Notes: a model not told the origin generated them from the letters alone. 64,000 nucleotides of DNA from Diadema setosum (GCF_964275005.1 NC_092698.1:23367809-23431808), one strand, 5' to 3'; numbered from the stretch's first letter, positions 1 through 14,200 are shown. Numbers and translations are program-made.

Positions 1-3000
1 CAAGTTCATCGGTAAATTCACCAATATGACCAAACCGCACTCTACTGTCGCCTCCCCACACTCTACTGTCGCCTCGTTTTATGTGCATAACGCATAGGCA
101 TTAGGAGAGCACTTAATACTAAGATGTTGTCATTTTCAACGGTCGAAACACATCAAAAGACATGATTTTCGGCTCCAGGTGCCTTGTTTGTCACTCTACT
201 AAAAATAATGAATGTTAAAAATTCAATTTCATCGGTAAATTCACCAATATGACCAAACCGCACTCTACTGTCGCCTCACCACACTCTACTGTCTCCTCGT
301 TTTATGTGTATAACGCATAGGCATTAGATGAGCACTTAATACTAAGATGTTGTCATTTTTAACGGTCGAATCACATCAAAAGACATGAGTTTCGGCTCCA
401 GGGGCTTTGTTTGTCACTATACTAGAAATAATTAATGTTAAAAATTGAATTTCATTGGTAAATTCACCAATATGACCAAACCGCACTCTACTGTCGCCTC
501 ACCACACTCTACTGTCGCCTCGTTTTGTGTGTATAACGCATAGGCATTAGGAGAGCACTTAATACTAAGATGTTGTCATTTTTAACGGTGGAAACACATC
601 AAAAGACATGATTTTCGGCTCCAGGTGCCTTGTTTGTCACTCTACTAAATATGATTAATGCTAAAAATTCAAGTTCATCGGTAAATTGACCAATATGACC
701 AAACCGCACTCTACTGTCGCCTCACCACACTCTACTGTCGCCTCGTTTTATGTGTATAACGCATAGGCATTAGGAGAGCACTTAATACTAAGATGTTGTC
801 ATTTTTAACGGTCGAAACACATCAAAAGACATGAGTTTCGGCTCCAGGTGCCTTGTTTGTCACTCTACTAAAAATAATGAATGTTAAAAATTCAATTTCA
901 TCGGTAAATTCACCAATATGACCAAACCGCACTCTACTGTCGCCTCACCACACTCTACTGTCGCCTCGTTTTATGACATAACGCATAGGCATTAGAAGAG
1001 CACTTAATACGAAGATGTTGTCATTTTTAACGATCGAATCACATCAAAAGACATGAGTTTCGGCTCCAGGGGCTTTGTTTGTCACTATACTAGAAATAAT
1101 TAATGTTAAAAATTGAATTTCATTGGTAAATTCACCAATATGACCAAACCGCACTCTACTGTCGCCTCACCACACTCTACTGTCGCCTCGTTTTGTGTGT
1201 ATAACGCATAGGCATTAGGAGAGCACTTAATACTAAGATGTTGTCATTTTTAACGGTGGAAACACATCAAAAGACATGATTTTCGGCTCCAGGTGCCTTG
1301 TTTGTCACTCTGCTAAATATGATTAATGCTAAAAATTCAAGTTCATCGGTAAATTGACCAATATGACCAAACCGCACTCTACTGTCGCCTCACCACACTC
1401 TACTGTCGCCTCGTTTTATGTGTATAACGCATAGGCATTAGGAGAGCACTTAATACTAAGATGTTGTCATTTTTAACGGTCGAAACACATCAAAAGACAT
1501 GAGTTTCGGCTCCAGGTGCCTTGTTTGTCACTCTACTAAAAATAATGAATGTTAAAAATTCAATTTCATCGGTAAATTCACCAATATGACCAAACCGCAC
1601 TCTACTGTCGCCTCACCACACTCTACTGTCGCCTCGTTTTATGTGTATAACGCATAGGCATTAGAAGAGCACTTAATACGAAGATGTTGTCATTTTTAAC
1701 GATCGAATCACATCAAAAGACATGAGTTTCGGCTCCAGGGGCTTTGTTTGTCACTATACTAGAAATAATTAATGTTAAAAATTGAATTTCATTGGTAAAT
1801 TCACCAATATGACCAAACCGCACTCTACTGTCGCCTCACCACACTCTACTGTCGCCTCGTTTTGTGTGTATAACGCATAGGCATTAGGAGAGCACTTAAT
1901 ACTAAGATGTTGTCATTTTTAACGGTGGAAACACATCAAAAGACATGATTTTCGGCTCCAGGTGCCTTGTTTGTCACTCTACTAAAAATAATGAATGTTA
2001 AAAATTCAATTTCATCGGTAAATTCACCAATATGACCGAACCGCACTCTACTGTCGCCTCACCACACTCTACTGTCGCCTCGTTTTATGTGTATAACGCA
2101 TAGGCATTGGAAGAGCACTTAATACTAAGATGTTGTCATTTTTAACGGTCGAATCACATCAAAAGACATGAGTTTCGGCTCCAGGGGCTTTGTTTGTCAC
2201 TATACTAGAAATAATTAATGTTAAAAATTGAATTTCATCGGTAAATTGACCAATATGACCAGACCGCACTCTACTGTCGCCTCACCACACTCTACTGTCG
2301 CCTCGTTTTGTGTGTATAACGCATAGGCATTAGGAGAGCACTTAATACTAAGATGTTGTCATTTTTAACGGTCGAAACACATCAAAAGACATGATTTTCG
2401 GCTCCAGGTGCCTTGTTTGTCACTCTACTAAAAATAATGAATGTTAAAAATTCAATTTCATCGGTAAATTCACCAATATGACCGAACCGCACTCTACTGT
2501 CGCCTCACCACACTCTACTGTCGCCTCGTTTTATGTGTATAACGCATAGGCATTAGGAGAGCACTTAATACTAAGATGTTGTCATTTTTAACGGTCGAAA
2601 CACATCAAAAGACATGATTTTCGGCTCCAGGTGCCTTGTTTTTCACTCTACTAAATATGATTAATGCTAAAAATTCAAGTTCATCGGTAAAGTTTATTGA
2701 CCAATATGACCGAACCGCACTCTACTGTCGCCTCAACACACTCTACTGTCGCCTCGTTTTATGTGTATAACGCATAGGTATTAGGAGAGCACTTAATAGG
2801 CCTACTAAGATGTCATTTTTAACGGTCGAAACACATCAAAAGACATGATTTTCGGCTCCAGGTGCCTTGTTTGTCACTCTACTAAATATGATTAATGCTA
2901 AAAATTCAAGTTCATCGGTAAATTCACCAATATGACCGAACCGCACTCTACTGTCGCCTCACCACACTCTACTGTCGCCTCGTTTTATGTGTATAACGCA

Positions 3001-3483
3001 TAGGCATTAGGAGAGCACTTAATACTAAGATGTTGTCATTTTTAACGGTCGAAACACATCAAAAGACATGAGTTTCGGCTCCAGGTGCCTTGTTTGTCTC
3101 TCTACTAAAAATAATGAATGTTAAAAATTAAATTTCATCGGTAAATTGACCAATATGACCAGACCGCACTCTACTGTCGCCTCACCACACTCTACTGTCG
3201 CCTCGTTTTATGTGTATAACGCATAGGCATTAGAAGAGCACGTAATACTAAGATGTTGTCATTTTTAGCGGTCGAATCACATCAAAAGACATGAGTTTCG
3301 GCTCCAGGGTTTTGTTTGTCACTCTACTAAAAATAATTAATGCTAAAAATTCAAGTTCATCGGTAAATTCACCAATATGATCAAACCGCACTCTACTGTC
3401 GCCTCACCACACTCTACTGTCGCCTCGTTTTACGTAATATTCGCATAGGCATTAGAAGTGCACTTTTTGTCATTTTTAACGGT
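1..3483. repeat. 223-bp satellite array with three-monomer higher-order repeat
   Basis: About 15 full tandem copies of a 223-bp monomer plus partial ends. The landmark GACCAAACCGCACTC (or a close variant) starts near 28, 251, 474, 697, 920, 1142, 1365, 1588, 1811, 2034, 2257, 2480, 2708, 2934, 3157 and 3379, so spacing is 222-223 except for small insertions near 2690-2810. Each monomer holds a 17-bp block, CACTCTACTGTCGCCTC, twice in a row and a third partial copy (CACTCTACT) further on. Three monomer types alternate in the first 2 kb, giving a 669-bp higher-order unit; later copies mix the types. The array continues past the left edge. The last copy decays at about 3483. No open frame is maintained. 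It could be centromeric or a local satellite; location cannot be told from this window. Confidence 0.95.
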
Positions 3484-3781
3484 TGATTGAGATGAACTTC
3501 GAATCAATTAGAACTTCCAAGAATGACTGATTTCATTGAGTGTACTTTTCTGTGTTTTCTGATCTAGCCCATTTTACCCACCCCCCCCCCCAAAAAAAAA
3601 AAAAGAATAACAACTAACGTTAGGCCCTAACGTTACTAAAAGTATTTATTTGAAGAAATCTTGACACCCCTTACCACAATGACGATCAAACTCATCGTCA
3701 AACCATGTTTGTACAGAGTCTGTGGGATGTCAACAAGGGTGAGTCGTCGATGGACATTCCTCGAGTGAGTGACAGACAGAC

Positions 3782-3822
<41 letters not shown>

Positions 3823-4198
3823 TGCAACTGTGAAAGCGATATGTGTTTACATGACGTTCACTCGGTGGTGTACGTTTACAACGCAGGGGAAAGGGAATCT
3901 CCCACCTCATACATATTCAATAAGGCTTCGGCAGTCTCCGCGCCAGCTCATGAATAATTAATGTCTGTGACCTTTGGTGAAACTACTTCCCGCAGAGCAT
4001 TCTCGCCTCTTAAGTGCCTACCTATCTTCCGCGGTCCAACAGTCTAATTCGCGAAATTAGCAACAATTAAACCTTCGCGAAAATAACAGCTCGTACAGAG
4101 AGTACGTGCATTAGAGAGTGAACCTCTTTGGTATGGCCATTCAGTAAACTGAAGTTGTCGGCTATTTTTTTTTTTTTTTACCATAATTCAAGTATACT
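3484..4198. other. Unique-looking spacer with short simple repeats
   Basis: No gene is visible. The stretch holds a C run followed by an A run near 3580-3604, a CA microsatellite and a T run near 4166-4179. Short open frames here run through the CA repeat and are not credible proteins. Confidence 0.6.
3784..3819. repeat. (CA)n microsatellite
   Basis: Eighteen uninterrupted AC units. Frames through it read as alternating Thr-His or Cys-Val and are artefacts. Confidence 0.95.
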
Positions 4199-5028
4199 AG
4201 TAATAATGATAATTATATCAATTTATAAAGCGCAAAACCTATAGACATATACTAGTATTCTTTTGCGTTGCAAAAGCTTCTGATGTGCTTGATAATAACG
4301 AACAATTAAATGAACAGATATGTTCTGTTACTGTTGGGGATTTCCGGACTTCTATGATAGATCATTCCAGAGTTTGGGAGCTGCACAGGCAAATGCTCTG
4401 TCTCCCAAACCCAATGTTACTTTTGTTTTACATGTTGGAATCTGTAAAAGAAGAGTGTCCTTAGAACTGCGCAAATTATGAGTATGTCGATGAGATTTAA
4501 ACACTAATAATTCGGATATGTAACTGGGGGTTGACCGATAAGTGACTTATACACAATCAACAAAATCTTAAACAATATTCGTTTACGAATCGGAAGCCAG
4601 TGTAAATCTTTCAGAAGAGGAGTAATCTTGAAAACCTAGGTTTGTTACAAATAAGCCTTGCACAGGAGTTTTGGACTCGCTGCAGGCGCCCAACTTGAGA
4701 ATCAGGGAGTCCATATAACCCATTACAATAATCCAATTTACTAAGAATACATGCTTGGACAATCATTTTCATACTGTTCTCATCAAAATATTTCCTGATA
4801 CATCATTATCATATGGTATGATGATCATTTACACACATTTGTGATGTGTGCTTCCATGTTCAGATGCGTGTCAAAACACACTCCAAGATTCCTAACAGTG
4901 GAAGATGACTTTATGGCAGAACTTCCAACCGATATCCCATCAAAAGAAAGTTTAGATATTTGCTTGAACTTACTAGTACTTAGTATACTAAATACCACGA
5001 AATTATGTGTAAGCTCGCGGTCGTGATT
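4199..5028 (-). mobile_element. LINE fragment, L2/CR1-like, 3' part
   Basis: Read on the - strand, broken pieces of the C-terminal part of a non-LTR reverse transcriptase ORF2 can be seen: SSTVRNLGVCFDTHLNMEAHI, then SKLDYCNGLYGLPDSQ, then RLQRVQNSCARLI. These match the VRNLGV..D, SRLDYCNSLLYGLP and LQRVQNSAARL blocks of L2/CR1-type LINEs. Stops and frameshifts interrupt it. After the protein part the - strand ends with a GCGCTTTATAAA-type 3' tail and an AT-rich ATTATTA run at 4199-4210, as L2-like LINEs do. The 5' side is cut at 5029, exactly where a TTAA foldback element begins. An old, 5'-truncated, dead copy. Confidence 0.8.
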
Positions 5029-5448
5029 TTAAAGGGATGCCGGTAGGCCCGGCCCCTATATAATTTTGGTTGAGGTGAGGATTCAGTTTTTACCTTTCTG
5101 CACGATGCTTAAAAAACACTCCTTATTATGAAATCTTAAAATTCAAAGTTTACATGATGAAAAGCGGTTTTGTTAACCGAGATATCTGCAAACAAAGTTA
5201 CCGGTAAGGTAATCCTAATCATTGTAAAAGATAGGTCCCACCTTTTATCAAAATAACTTTGTTTTGGATATCTCAGCCATTTCAAAAACAATTTTCATCA
5301 CATAAACTTTGAATTCCTCTTAGAGTTATTATGCTCTAACATATTTCATAAGAGGTTTCTTATTTTCTCCACAATATTATATATAATAGTTATATATATA
5401 TATATTACATATATATATTTATATATATATATATATATGTACATATGA

Positions 5449-5691
5449 AGAGTTTGTTTGCAAAAACCGATAAGTCCATATTTGTCAAATGGAGATATTT
5501 GCGATTAAAGGTCAAGAAAAACAAAGAGAATAATAAGAAAATTTTTGCTTCTTTTGACCATAACTTCAAAAATATACCTTTATATGTAGTGATCAATATA
5601 TCATTTAAAACGTATTATCTTGTACTTTATGACAAAGACCGTATTTCAAAATGTTCAAAAATGGACTTATCGGTTTTTGCAAACAAACTCT
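5449..5691. mobile_element. MITE with perfect 31-bp terminal inverted repeats
   Basis: The left end 5449-5479 and right end 5661-5691 are exact inverse copies over 31 bp, beginning AGAGTTTGTTTGCAAAAACC. After one mismatch the match runs a few bases more. Total length is 243 bp, without coding capacity. It sits in a TA-dinucleotide tract, so a target duplication cannot be read. The perfect ends suggest a recent insertion relative to its host element. Confidence 0.85.
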
Positions 5692-5694
5692 AAT

Positions 5695-5726
<32 letters not shown>

Positions 5727-5755
5727 TTACGTATATATATATATAAATAAATAAA

Positions 5756-5811
<56 letters not shown>
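5692..5811. repeat. (TA)n microsatellite
   Basis: Nearly pure alternating TA, with a matching but more broken tract on the other side of the MITE at about 5383-5441. The element probably landed in, or seeded, one TA tract. Confidence 0.9.
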
Positions 5812-5815
<4 letters not shown>

Positions 5816-5875
5816 CATCAAAAGAAGTTGGAAACCTGAAGCCCCATCTCAACCGAAATTGTATCATCCCTTTAA

Positions 5876-7002
5876 GAATACCAGTACTTACAGTATAAGG
5901 AGGTTCTAGAGAATGGAACCACAACCGTCTTATTTCCTTTGCTAGATGTTCGAAGCCGCCGCTCAAAAATATTTGAAGCATGTGCAAAACAGGATCTGCC
6001 GTGCGGATAGGAAGACAATTGACTCGTGTCTCATTTCATAATCACTAGCCACTTTCAAAGGAAGATATTTCTTTGTGATGGTAATTACTTTTCGCTATCC
6101 CTTCTTATAAAAGGTAGGTGGTACAGACATGAGGATGCGCGAATATAGAAATTGAGCAAAAAATGCTGAAATGAAGATTAAAATTACTCGACTGGGCATA
6201 TGCGGGCACTAATCTGATATATCTATCAATAAAGATACTTGAAGATTATTCCATATTAGTTTCACTTGGATATGGGTATCCTCAAGGTCACGGAGATGTC
6301 TCCGATGCGATGTGACCGTCTCGGACATAGTTTCTGCAACAAACGTGGCATAGATGGCAGCAAAGTCTACGTTGGAAGGTGACTGCTCATCGATAGGCCT
6401 ACATAGGGCCTACCCACTTTATGTAAAGAATTCCGAAAAGAGGGGGTAGGGGCGCCAAAGCATTTCTGGTGCCACTGTCGGGTTTCATCGGCTGACCAAA
6501 AATAAAAATTGAAAAAGAAAGAAAGAAAGAAAGAAAGAAAAAAAAGTATTCAGCGCAAATTTCTGCTGCCACTACAATCGGCTGACAAAGATCGTTTCTT
6601 CAAAAATTAAAGGAGGGCAACCCCTTTCATTTTTCTCTTTATTTCTTTTGTTTAAGAAAGGATCTGCTTATGTTCTATCAATACATCAAAATTGATTCAT
6701 TGTTGTTGTTGTTGTTGTTGTTGTTGATATTGTTGTTGGTAAAACACTGATCTGTGCAGCTACACGAACAAAATAATGGGTACCTCGTACATCGCATTTC
6801 CATTGGACAGTGTTGGGCGACATGGGTGCATCCCCGCGGCCATATGGGGGATGCACCCCCCCCCCCCCCCCCCCCCGCTCTTGGAAAAGGGGTGAGAGGA
6901 GAGAGGGAGGGATGGGGAGCGAGAGAGAGAATGACTCCGAAGTAGAATGAAAAAGAAGAAACAGGCAAAGAAAAGTGAATACACTGTATTACTAGCTATT
7001 AC
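5876..7002. other. Non-coding spacer with simple repeats
   Basis: No gene is seen. It contains (GAAA)n near 6517-6545, (TTG)n near 6700-6737 and a C homopolymer near 6856-6877, flanked by the short inverted match GGGATGCACCC. The latter may be the core of a decayed palindromic MITE. Confidence 0.5.
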
Positions 7003-7774
<772 letters not shown>

Positions 7775-8099
7775 CGTTATCATTATTATCATCATAATCA
7801 TCATTATTATTAAAAAGAATATCATGCATGATTGTTCAAATTTCTTTTAAAGCTTGCTTTTTAAAGACACAATATCTTATGAACGTACAATGATGTATGT
7901 CTTGCTAACTTCTGGCTGCAATGCTTAGGCTTACTGTATTTGAAGACTTTTTATAATAATTACAAAATGAAATTTAAATTTCGCAGTCAAGCTTCATGAT
8001 ATATGTTAGTACACTTAAATTTTGATTTGATCACAATTTCAAATTTTTATTAATTAACTTTTATTGCCATATAAAGAGCTTGTTTTAAAGACCTTTCTT

Positions 8100-8229
8100 A
8101 AAATTTTCCTGTAAAAGGAGGTTGAGAACACGACAGTCGCCATATTCGTACTCATCGAGCATCAGAGTGAAGAAAGACAGTACGCCTGTAGCAAATTCTC
8201 TTTTAAACTTGAACCAACTAAGAGGGAAA
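8100..8229 (+). promoter_or_regulatory. Probable NDUFA4 promoter and 5' UTR, with YY1-like site
   Basis: The 130 bp before the NDUFA4 start codon have no TATA box. CGCCATATT at 8138-8146 fits the YY1 core (CCATnTT), which is common at start sites of nuclear genes for respiratory-chain subunits. The transcription start is not visible, so both the boundary and the factor are inference. Confidence 0.35.
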
Positions 8230-8277
8230 ATGCCAATGCAAGGATTAACATTGAACAGCTTGAGGAATCACAAGGCA
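8230..8277 (+). CDS. NDUFA4: NDUFA4 exon 1
   Basis: Encodes the first 16 residues, MPMQGLTLNSLRNHKA. ATG at 8230 follows GGGAAA, an acceptable but not ideal Kozak context; a second in-frame ATG lies two codons on. The donor is GTAAGT directly after GCA, phase 0. This exon is too short to be found by frame length and was placed by the reading frame joining HKA to LIPLF in exon 2. Confidence 0.85.
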
Positions 8278-11200
8278 GTAAGTGATTAGATTTGTGAAGT
8301 TTTGTTTGTCTCTTCAAGATTAAAAGCATTTCTTGTGCTGTTGTTATATGCTGGAATGGTTAGAGTTGAAGTTCAGACGGTAAAACCAGACATATTCGCG
8401 GCATGAAAATATGGCGAATTGGAGCCGACAGCTTTTTTCGCGGCAGGAAATTTTCGCAAATTGCCACTGGCCTTCTCTAGTGTAGAATAGAACTTACGTG
8501 CGTATTTTAATTTCGCCAATCTTGGCTCTCATCAAATTCGTGAAATTAAGATGCACGCGAAAATATGTGGTTTTACAGCACAACGTGTGTTTGAGCTACC
8601 ACACACACGTCCACCGTCCACGGCATCGCGTAGGTCCTACCGCAGTATGGTTGAGCAGTTGAGGGGTCTAGATATCGCGCACGAAAATTTGTGATGCTCG
8701 TATTTCAAATAGAAATTATTCCACAATCGTACCTGAATTGGATTTCTCAATAAAATACACTGTAGCCAATAATGCAGTAGGCCGTCCATCCCAGGAGAGT
8801 TTGATCGTATCACCAAACGTTTTTGTTTGTGTTTTTTTCGTGGCTCTGAATTCCGTAGTAACCAAGTTAGGCATCTTAACGTTACTCAGAGGATGAAATT
8901 TCGGTCAAAAATAGCACCAGTTATTCACAATTAAACAAATAAAGACCTGAAAATTACGAGTTCGGCAAAATTATGAAAATTATTCACCCCAATTTTTGGA
9001 AAATAGACTTAAAGAAACTTTACATTGAAGTTCAAATATAGAACTAGGCATAGCCTAACGTTAGGGCCGGGCTTCTACCCCTCTCCAAAAAGTTGTCTTT
9101 TTGCCCGGTGTAGGCCTAAATTGCATTATAACTCCAGACATGATTTCCGTAATGGAATAATCAACGCCTTTCGCTCCTAATCCTTGCGCCAGGATTACAA
9201 TTCATACCGATGTATCATCGTACACATTCTATACCGAGCAGATGACCGATAAAAAATCGGCAAATAATGAGGCTCAAATTTCTTATTTTACGGTAAAATG
9301 TCTAACTTGAAACATTTCAAACAGTTCACGCGATAATTAAAACCTTGTGAAAAATCGACAACTTGTTTTAAATCTGAGGTAAAATGTGAATTTCTTAGCG
9401 TTTTTACATTTGCGATTTGGCCCGCCCCCATTCAACGTTTTAATTCTGTGAGGCTACGAACTGAACGAAGTCTCAGCTCTCACGCGTATTGAATGTCATA
9501 GTACGCACCCTGTGAGAGGTGTTCACAAAGCACACAAAGGTGGTTTAAACTTTGCAAATATGCTTAAAGTTTACAAGTGTGTGGATCGATTGTTCTGCAA
9601 TATGAATGCACTTTCATAGTCCTGAGTTCTGAGAGAGTAAAACTCTAAAGCAATGCGAATTCAGCTGTTACGGGACTAGTGGCATGTGTAATAATTGGAT
9701 GTGAGCTACATGTACATTATTGTATCTTTCAAGTACCAGTAGAACCTCTTCTGTAATTGCAGAAATTTTCGTGGTACATTAATTTTTGCACTAATTCTGG
9801 CTAGCGCGAATTCTAAATGCGCAAAAATATCTTCACAATTTTCTCTGCACGTTTTGAATGGGTTGACAATTTTCGCAGCGCAATTTCAAGACCCGTGAAT
9901 ATGTTTTTTAGTTGCTCAGCTCAGCGCAAAAAATTATGCAAAAATATTGATGTTTACAAGTAACCAAGATCTAGCAGAAATCAGTTATGGACAATTGATC
10001 TACAATTTGTACATGTATGTATGGCAAGTTGACTGAAGTCAGTGGGAAAATACAGTTCCTCCAGAGCACACACATCACAAACACACTGAGAGATACAGTC
10101 AACTGTCAAATAATTGCCTTTTAGAAGTCAAAGGTCTTTTCAAGTTCTCTTTTTTTTGGGTTTTTGTTTCAAGTTTCTTTATTTCGCCAAAGCAAGGAAC
10201 ATATTAAAAACAGACACATCAACATTCGAATACGATTACAAACATATCATGATTATCAGTAAGACAGTGAAAAGAAAAAGAAAAATTGCAAAAATAGAAT
10301 GAAAATTATACTTATATAGGTTAACAGGTATGCTTTAGTAGACATTGTAGTAGCCAGGAAGGAAATGTTCCTTATTCTTAGCTGACCTAATATTATTCAT
10401 TTAATTTCAATTATCTATAATGTGTTCAAAGGAAAGTAATGACTGTTCTATTGATTATGATCCCTCATTATAACTAAGTCAATTTTTTTCAAAGTCAAAG
10501 CTGTAGTGAACTCTGTTATAGTGAAGTTCTTGGGATCAGCAGTTTTCTTTCGTTATAACCGAACAGATAAAACAATAAAAACACTTGTAGAGCGGATAAT
10601 GTTATGGCCTGAATTTTTACTTCGTTTTAACTGGAATTTCGTTATAACTGTGTTCGTTACAACGGGAGTGCACTGTATTTCTTCAAATGATACTAGGCCC
10701 GTTCACACACAAGGGAAAATGTGAGATATAAAAATCAATTTTCTTATCGTGATCAAAATTTCGAAATTTTTTCCTGTGTGGACAGAAAAATCTCACTAAT
10801 TTTTGTGATCCTAATCGCGATCCAACTCGCACTATTAGTGCGATTTTTCAGAAAAATTGTGATTATTTTGTCAAGCGTCGTGTGTGTGAGCGCGATCGAG
10901 ATTCGGAAATCGGTATTTTTAATCCCATCGTTCGTAGCGCATGCGAAAACTCTATTGGGACCGTGGGGTCAGTCTTCGGTCATGCAAGTTTCGCGTATGC
11001 GCAATTTGGCCACTGATCGTTCTTTCCTTGCTGCGAAGTGCGATTTTTCCCAGTGTATGAACGGTCGGAAAAAAAAAAAAATCGAAATTTGGATCGCGAT
11101 TGTAATTTCGATTTTCGTTGTGTGTGAACGGGCCTACTGATAGGCAGTGTTGACTGTAGGTCTATTACAGAAGCAGACATGCATGTTTTCTTCTTCTTCT

Positions 11201-14200
11201 TCTTCTGGTTAAGTCTGCCTCCTTCAATAGCCTGAAGATTCTTGCAGACCGGTGCTATTTACATTATAATACAATTTATTTACAGATATTTACAAGCACA
11301 TAGAAAATTTGACGAAAACAACTAGCCACTGTGATCAACCGTTAGACGGTTTCGAAATGATCCCACAGATGGCGCAGAAACAATGTCTGACGACAGGGAA
11401 TTCCAGTTCCTTACAGTTCTTGGGAAGAACGAATGGCGATGCGATTCAGTTCTCGAATATGGTACCTGATAGGAGTGTGGTTGCGAGGCTCTCGTTAACT
11501 GAGTAGCCTGTTTGATAATATAGTCCTGTGCTGAAAGAGGAGTAAGATTATTGTGTATTTTGTACATCATAATTAACCTGTCATTTTCTCTGCGCTGTTC
11601 CAGAGTGGTCCAATCAAGTTCTTGTAGCATTTTGGTGACACTTGAGGTGTTATGGTAGCGATTTAAAGTGAATCGCGCAGCTCTTCTCTGGACCATTTCC
11701 ACTTGGTGGATTAGCTTCTTGGTGGATGGGTCCCAAACTGTAGAAGCATACTCAACAATTGGTCGAACCAACGTTTTGTAAGCTGTGGCTTTAACATCAG
11801 AAGATTTTATGCGAAGATTGCGTTTTAGAAATGCAAGCACGTTATTGGCTTTATTAACAGTATTATTGATGTGTTGGGTCCACTTCAAATCAGAAGTAAT
11901 GGTTACACCTAAGTACTTCGCGGATTCAACAGATTCAAGAGGGGCGTTATTTAGATGATACACGTGTTGCACCTTACTTCTTTTCCTGGATATTGTCAAA
12001 ACCTTGCACTTATCTGTGTTCAAATCCATCATCCATTTTTTCGCCCAATCACCAATTTTGTTTAGGTCCTCTTGAAGATTTTGCGTATGATGTTGATTGT
12101 CGATGGTCATGTAAGAGATTGCATCATCGGCAAAAAGGCGAACCTTTGACGCGAGACCATCAACCAACTTCTTTCATCTTGCAATAACATCACTGTACAT
12201 TAATTTTTAGCTCCCAGTTAACATCTTGACAAATGCAATCTGTTGCATTTTCATGTTCAGCACTGAGTCTAGAAATGGTATACACTGTAAAACACAGTGT
12301 TCAGTAGAATTTTTGGGCGCATGTATCTTTTCTAATCAAAATCAAGCCATTCAGTTGAAAAACAGATTTTCAGCAGACAGTTGTTATTTGACCTTCACAT
12401 GTATGTTAGTACATTGTTTATACATTGTAGATGTCACATGGTGTACTGTATGTTCACCCACAAAAATTCCAACATAATTGTAGATTTTTTTTAAAGCAAT
12501 ATTTGCAGAAAGTTTGTCCCAGGTATCTCTCATTAAAGTGTTCTGTGTGTGATTCAGTGATATACATATACATGTATACTTACAGTTTGTACTTTCTAAT
12601 GAAAACATTATTTTGTAACTTTTTCATGTTTCAAAGCTATATATACAAAATAATGACAAAGGAATTTTTCTGTAAATTGTGATCACAATTTTAAGTGGAT
12701 TCTGGAAGGCGGATAAAACTGTACAGGGAAACCAAGGCATACAGTGTACCCTAATCTTACGTTGATGTGCTATAACTTTCAGATTGAATTTATAAATTTT
12801 TTGTGAACCCCCTCCCCTGAGTAGATATGTAGGGGCACGTTCTACTGAAATTAGTTAGCAACTGCATGGAATTGCCTTGGTATACTGTATGTATGCTAGC
12901 TGGGAACCTCAAACTTGTGTATTCGATGCTTCTGAACACAGTAAATTCCCTTTGGGGAGTTGTTTCATTTGATGTTCTTTGCTCTACAGAGTTTATATGT
13001 TCAGTGGTTTGTCTCCTTCTCTTTGGCATTTTGTGTCAGAGTGAATGAGAGAACAAACAAATAACAACCAAGGGGACATTGCTGCATTCATTGACAGTTC
13101 ATGAACTTTTGAATCCAGCTTGTTGAAACCCGAATCAATCAGAATGGTGGGCTAATTTCTGCAATTCCATACCAACAATGTACAAGTACAATTGTATGTA
13201 TGTACAGTATGTTAGGTCTATGAGTGTACAACTTACATGTATGTGTTAATGGAGGAGCTAGCAAAAAAAACAAAAACAAAAAAAAACAAAAACAAAACAA
13301 AAAAAAAAACAAAAAAAACAAACAAACAAACAAACAAGCAAAACAAAAAATGAATCCAGAGATGCAATTTTTCTGTATGCATATGGCAATTATTTCATTA
13401 TAAGTGGGGCCAAGTTTTGGTTACTGTATGATGATGACATTCTTGAGAAGCTGGAACCTGTGACAATGCCATTAGTAGTATAGTACATTATGTACACGTG
13501 TAACTTGTAATTTAGCCTGCTGCCACCCTGTTACAATTTCTCTTTCAAGATCTGTATACTGGGTAATACAATTTGTAGTATGGCACTGCTAAATTGGAAA
13601 GCGGCATTTCCAGGAAAATCTGTTCTAAGCTCTTAGATCTGAGCATTTCTTTTAAAACCATAATTTTTTAAAGGGAAATATACGCTGTATTGGATTCTGA
13701 ACAATGTTGACACATTAACTGAATTGGCTTATCTGAGGTTAAAGGGACTGTACAGTACTGGTTGGGGTAGGGATTCATGTTTGGAACATTCCTAAGTGAG
13801 ATAATGAAAATACTTCTATGAAATATGAAAGAGCATGTAATTTTAAGAAGGATTCAATGTTTATTTGATGAAAATTGGTTTTCAAATGGCTGAGATATCC
13901 AAAAAAGTGCTAATAATAAAAGGCGACATGCCCCAACTTTATTAGTATCTCTTTGTTTCACCTTGTTTTTGGATATCTCAGCCATTTCAAAACCGATTTT
14001 CATCGAATAAACTTTTGATACCCCTTAGAACTGCATGCTCTGTGACATCTCATAGAGCGGTTTCTGAATATCTCACAAAATGTTAAAAGCTAAATCTTCA
14101 CCTCGACCAGAACTGTACACACCCTTTAATAGTACTGTTCCTGTATCAAGTGCAAAATGGTTCTATGTAGAAAATGTTTCTTTGAATTATATCAACCATT

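Larger units (their letters stand above)
5029..5875. mobile_element. TTAA-flanked foldback MITE, expanded by nested insertions
   Basis: Both ends read TTAAAGGGATG (left 5029, right end 5875 in inverse). The inner arms share GGTTGAG.TG.GG.TTCAG in opposite orientation. The centre contains inverted GATATCTC/GAGATATC blocks, as in the related copies at 13739-14129 and 49601-49992. It is longer than those because it carries (TA)n arrays and a second MITE at 5449-5691. TTAA at both ends suggests a piggyBac-type target, but a transposase is absent and the class is an inference. Confidence 0.75.

Noticed and set aside
1-3483. CRISPR-like array
   Set aside because: Units are 223 bp and the whole unit is repeated, with no variable spacers; a eukaryotic satellite.
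3636-3957. Overlapping open frames of 62-70 codons on both strands
   Set aside because: They exist only because they run through the (CA)n tract; His-Thr and Cys-Val runs are artefacts.
10721-11140. 139-codon open frame on +
   Set aside because: It lies wholly within an inverted-repeat MITE (10694-11136) and follows its ATCGCGAT pattern; no domain.
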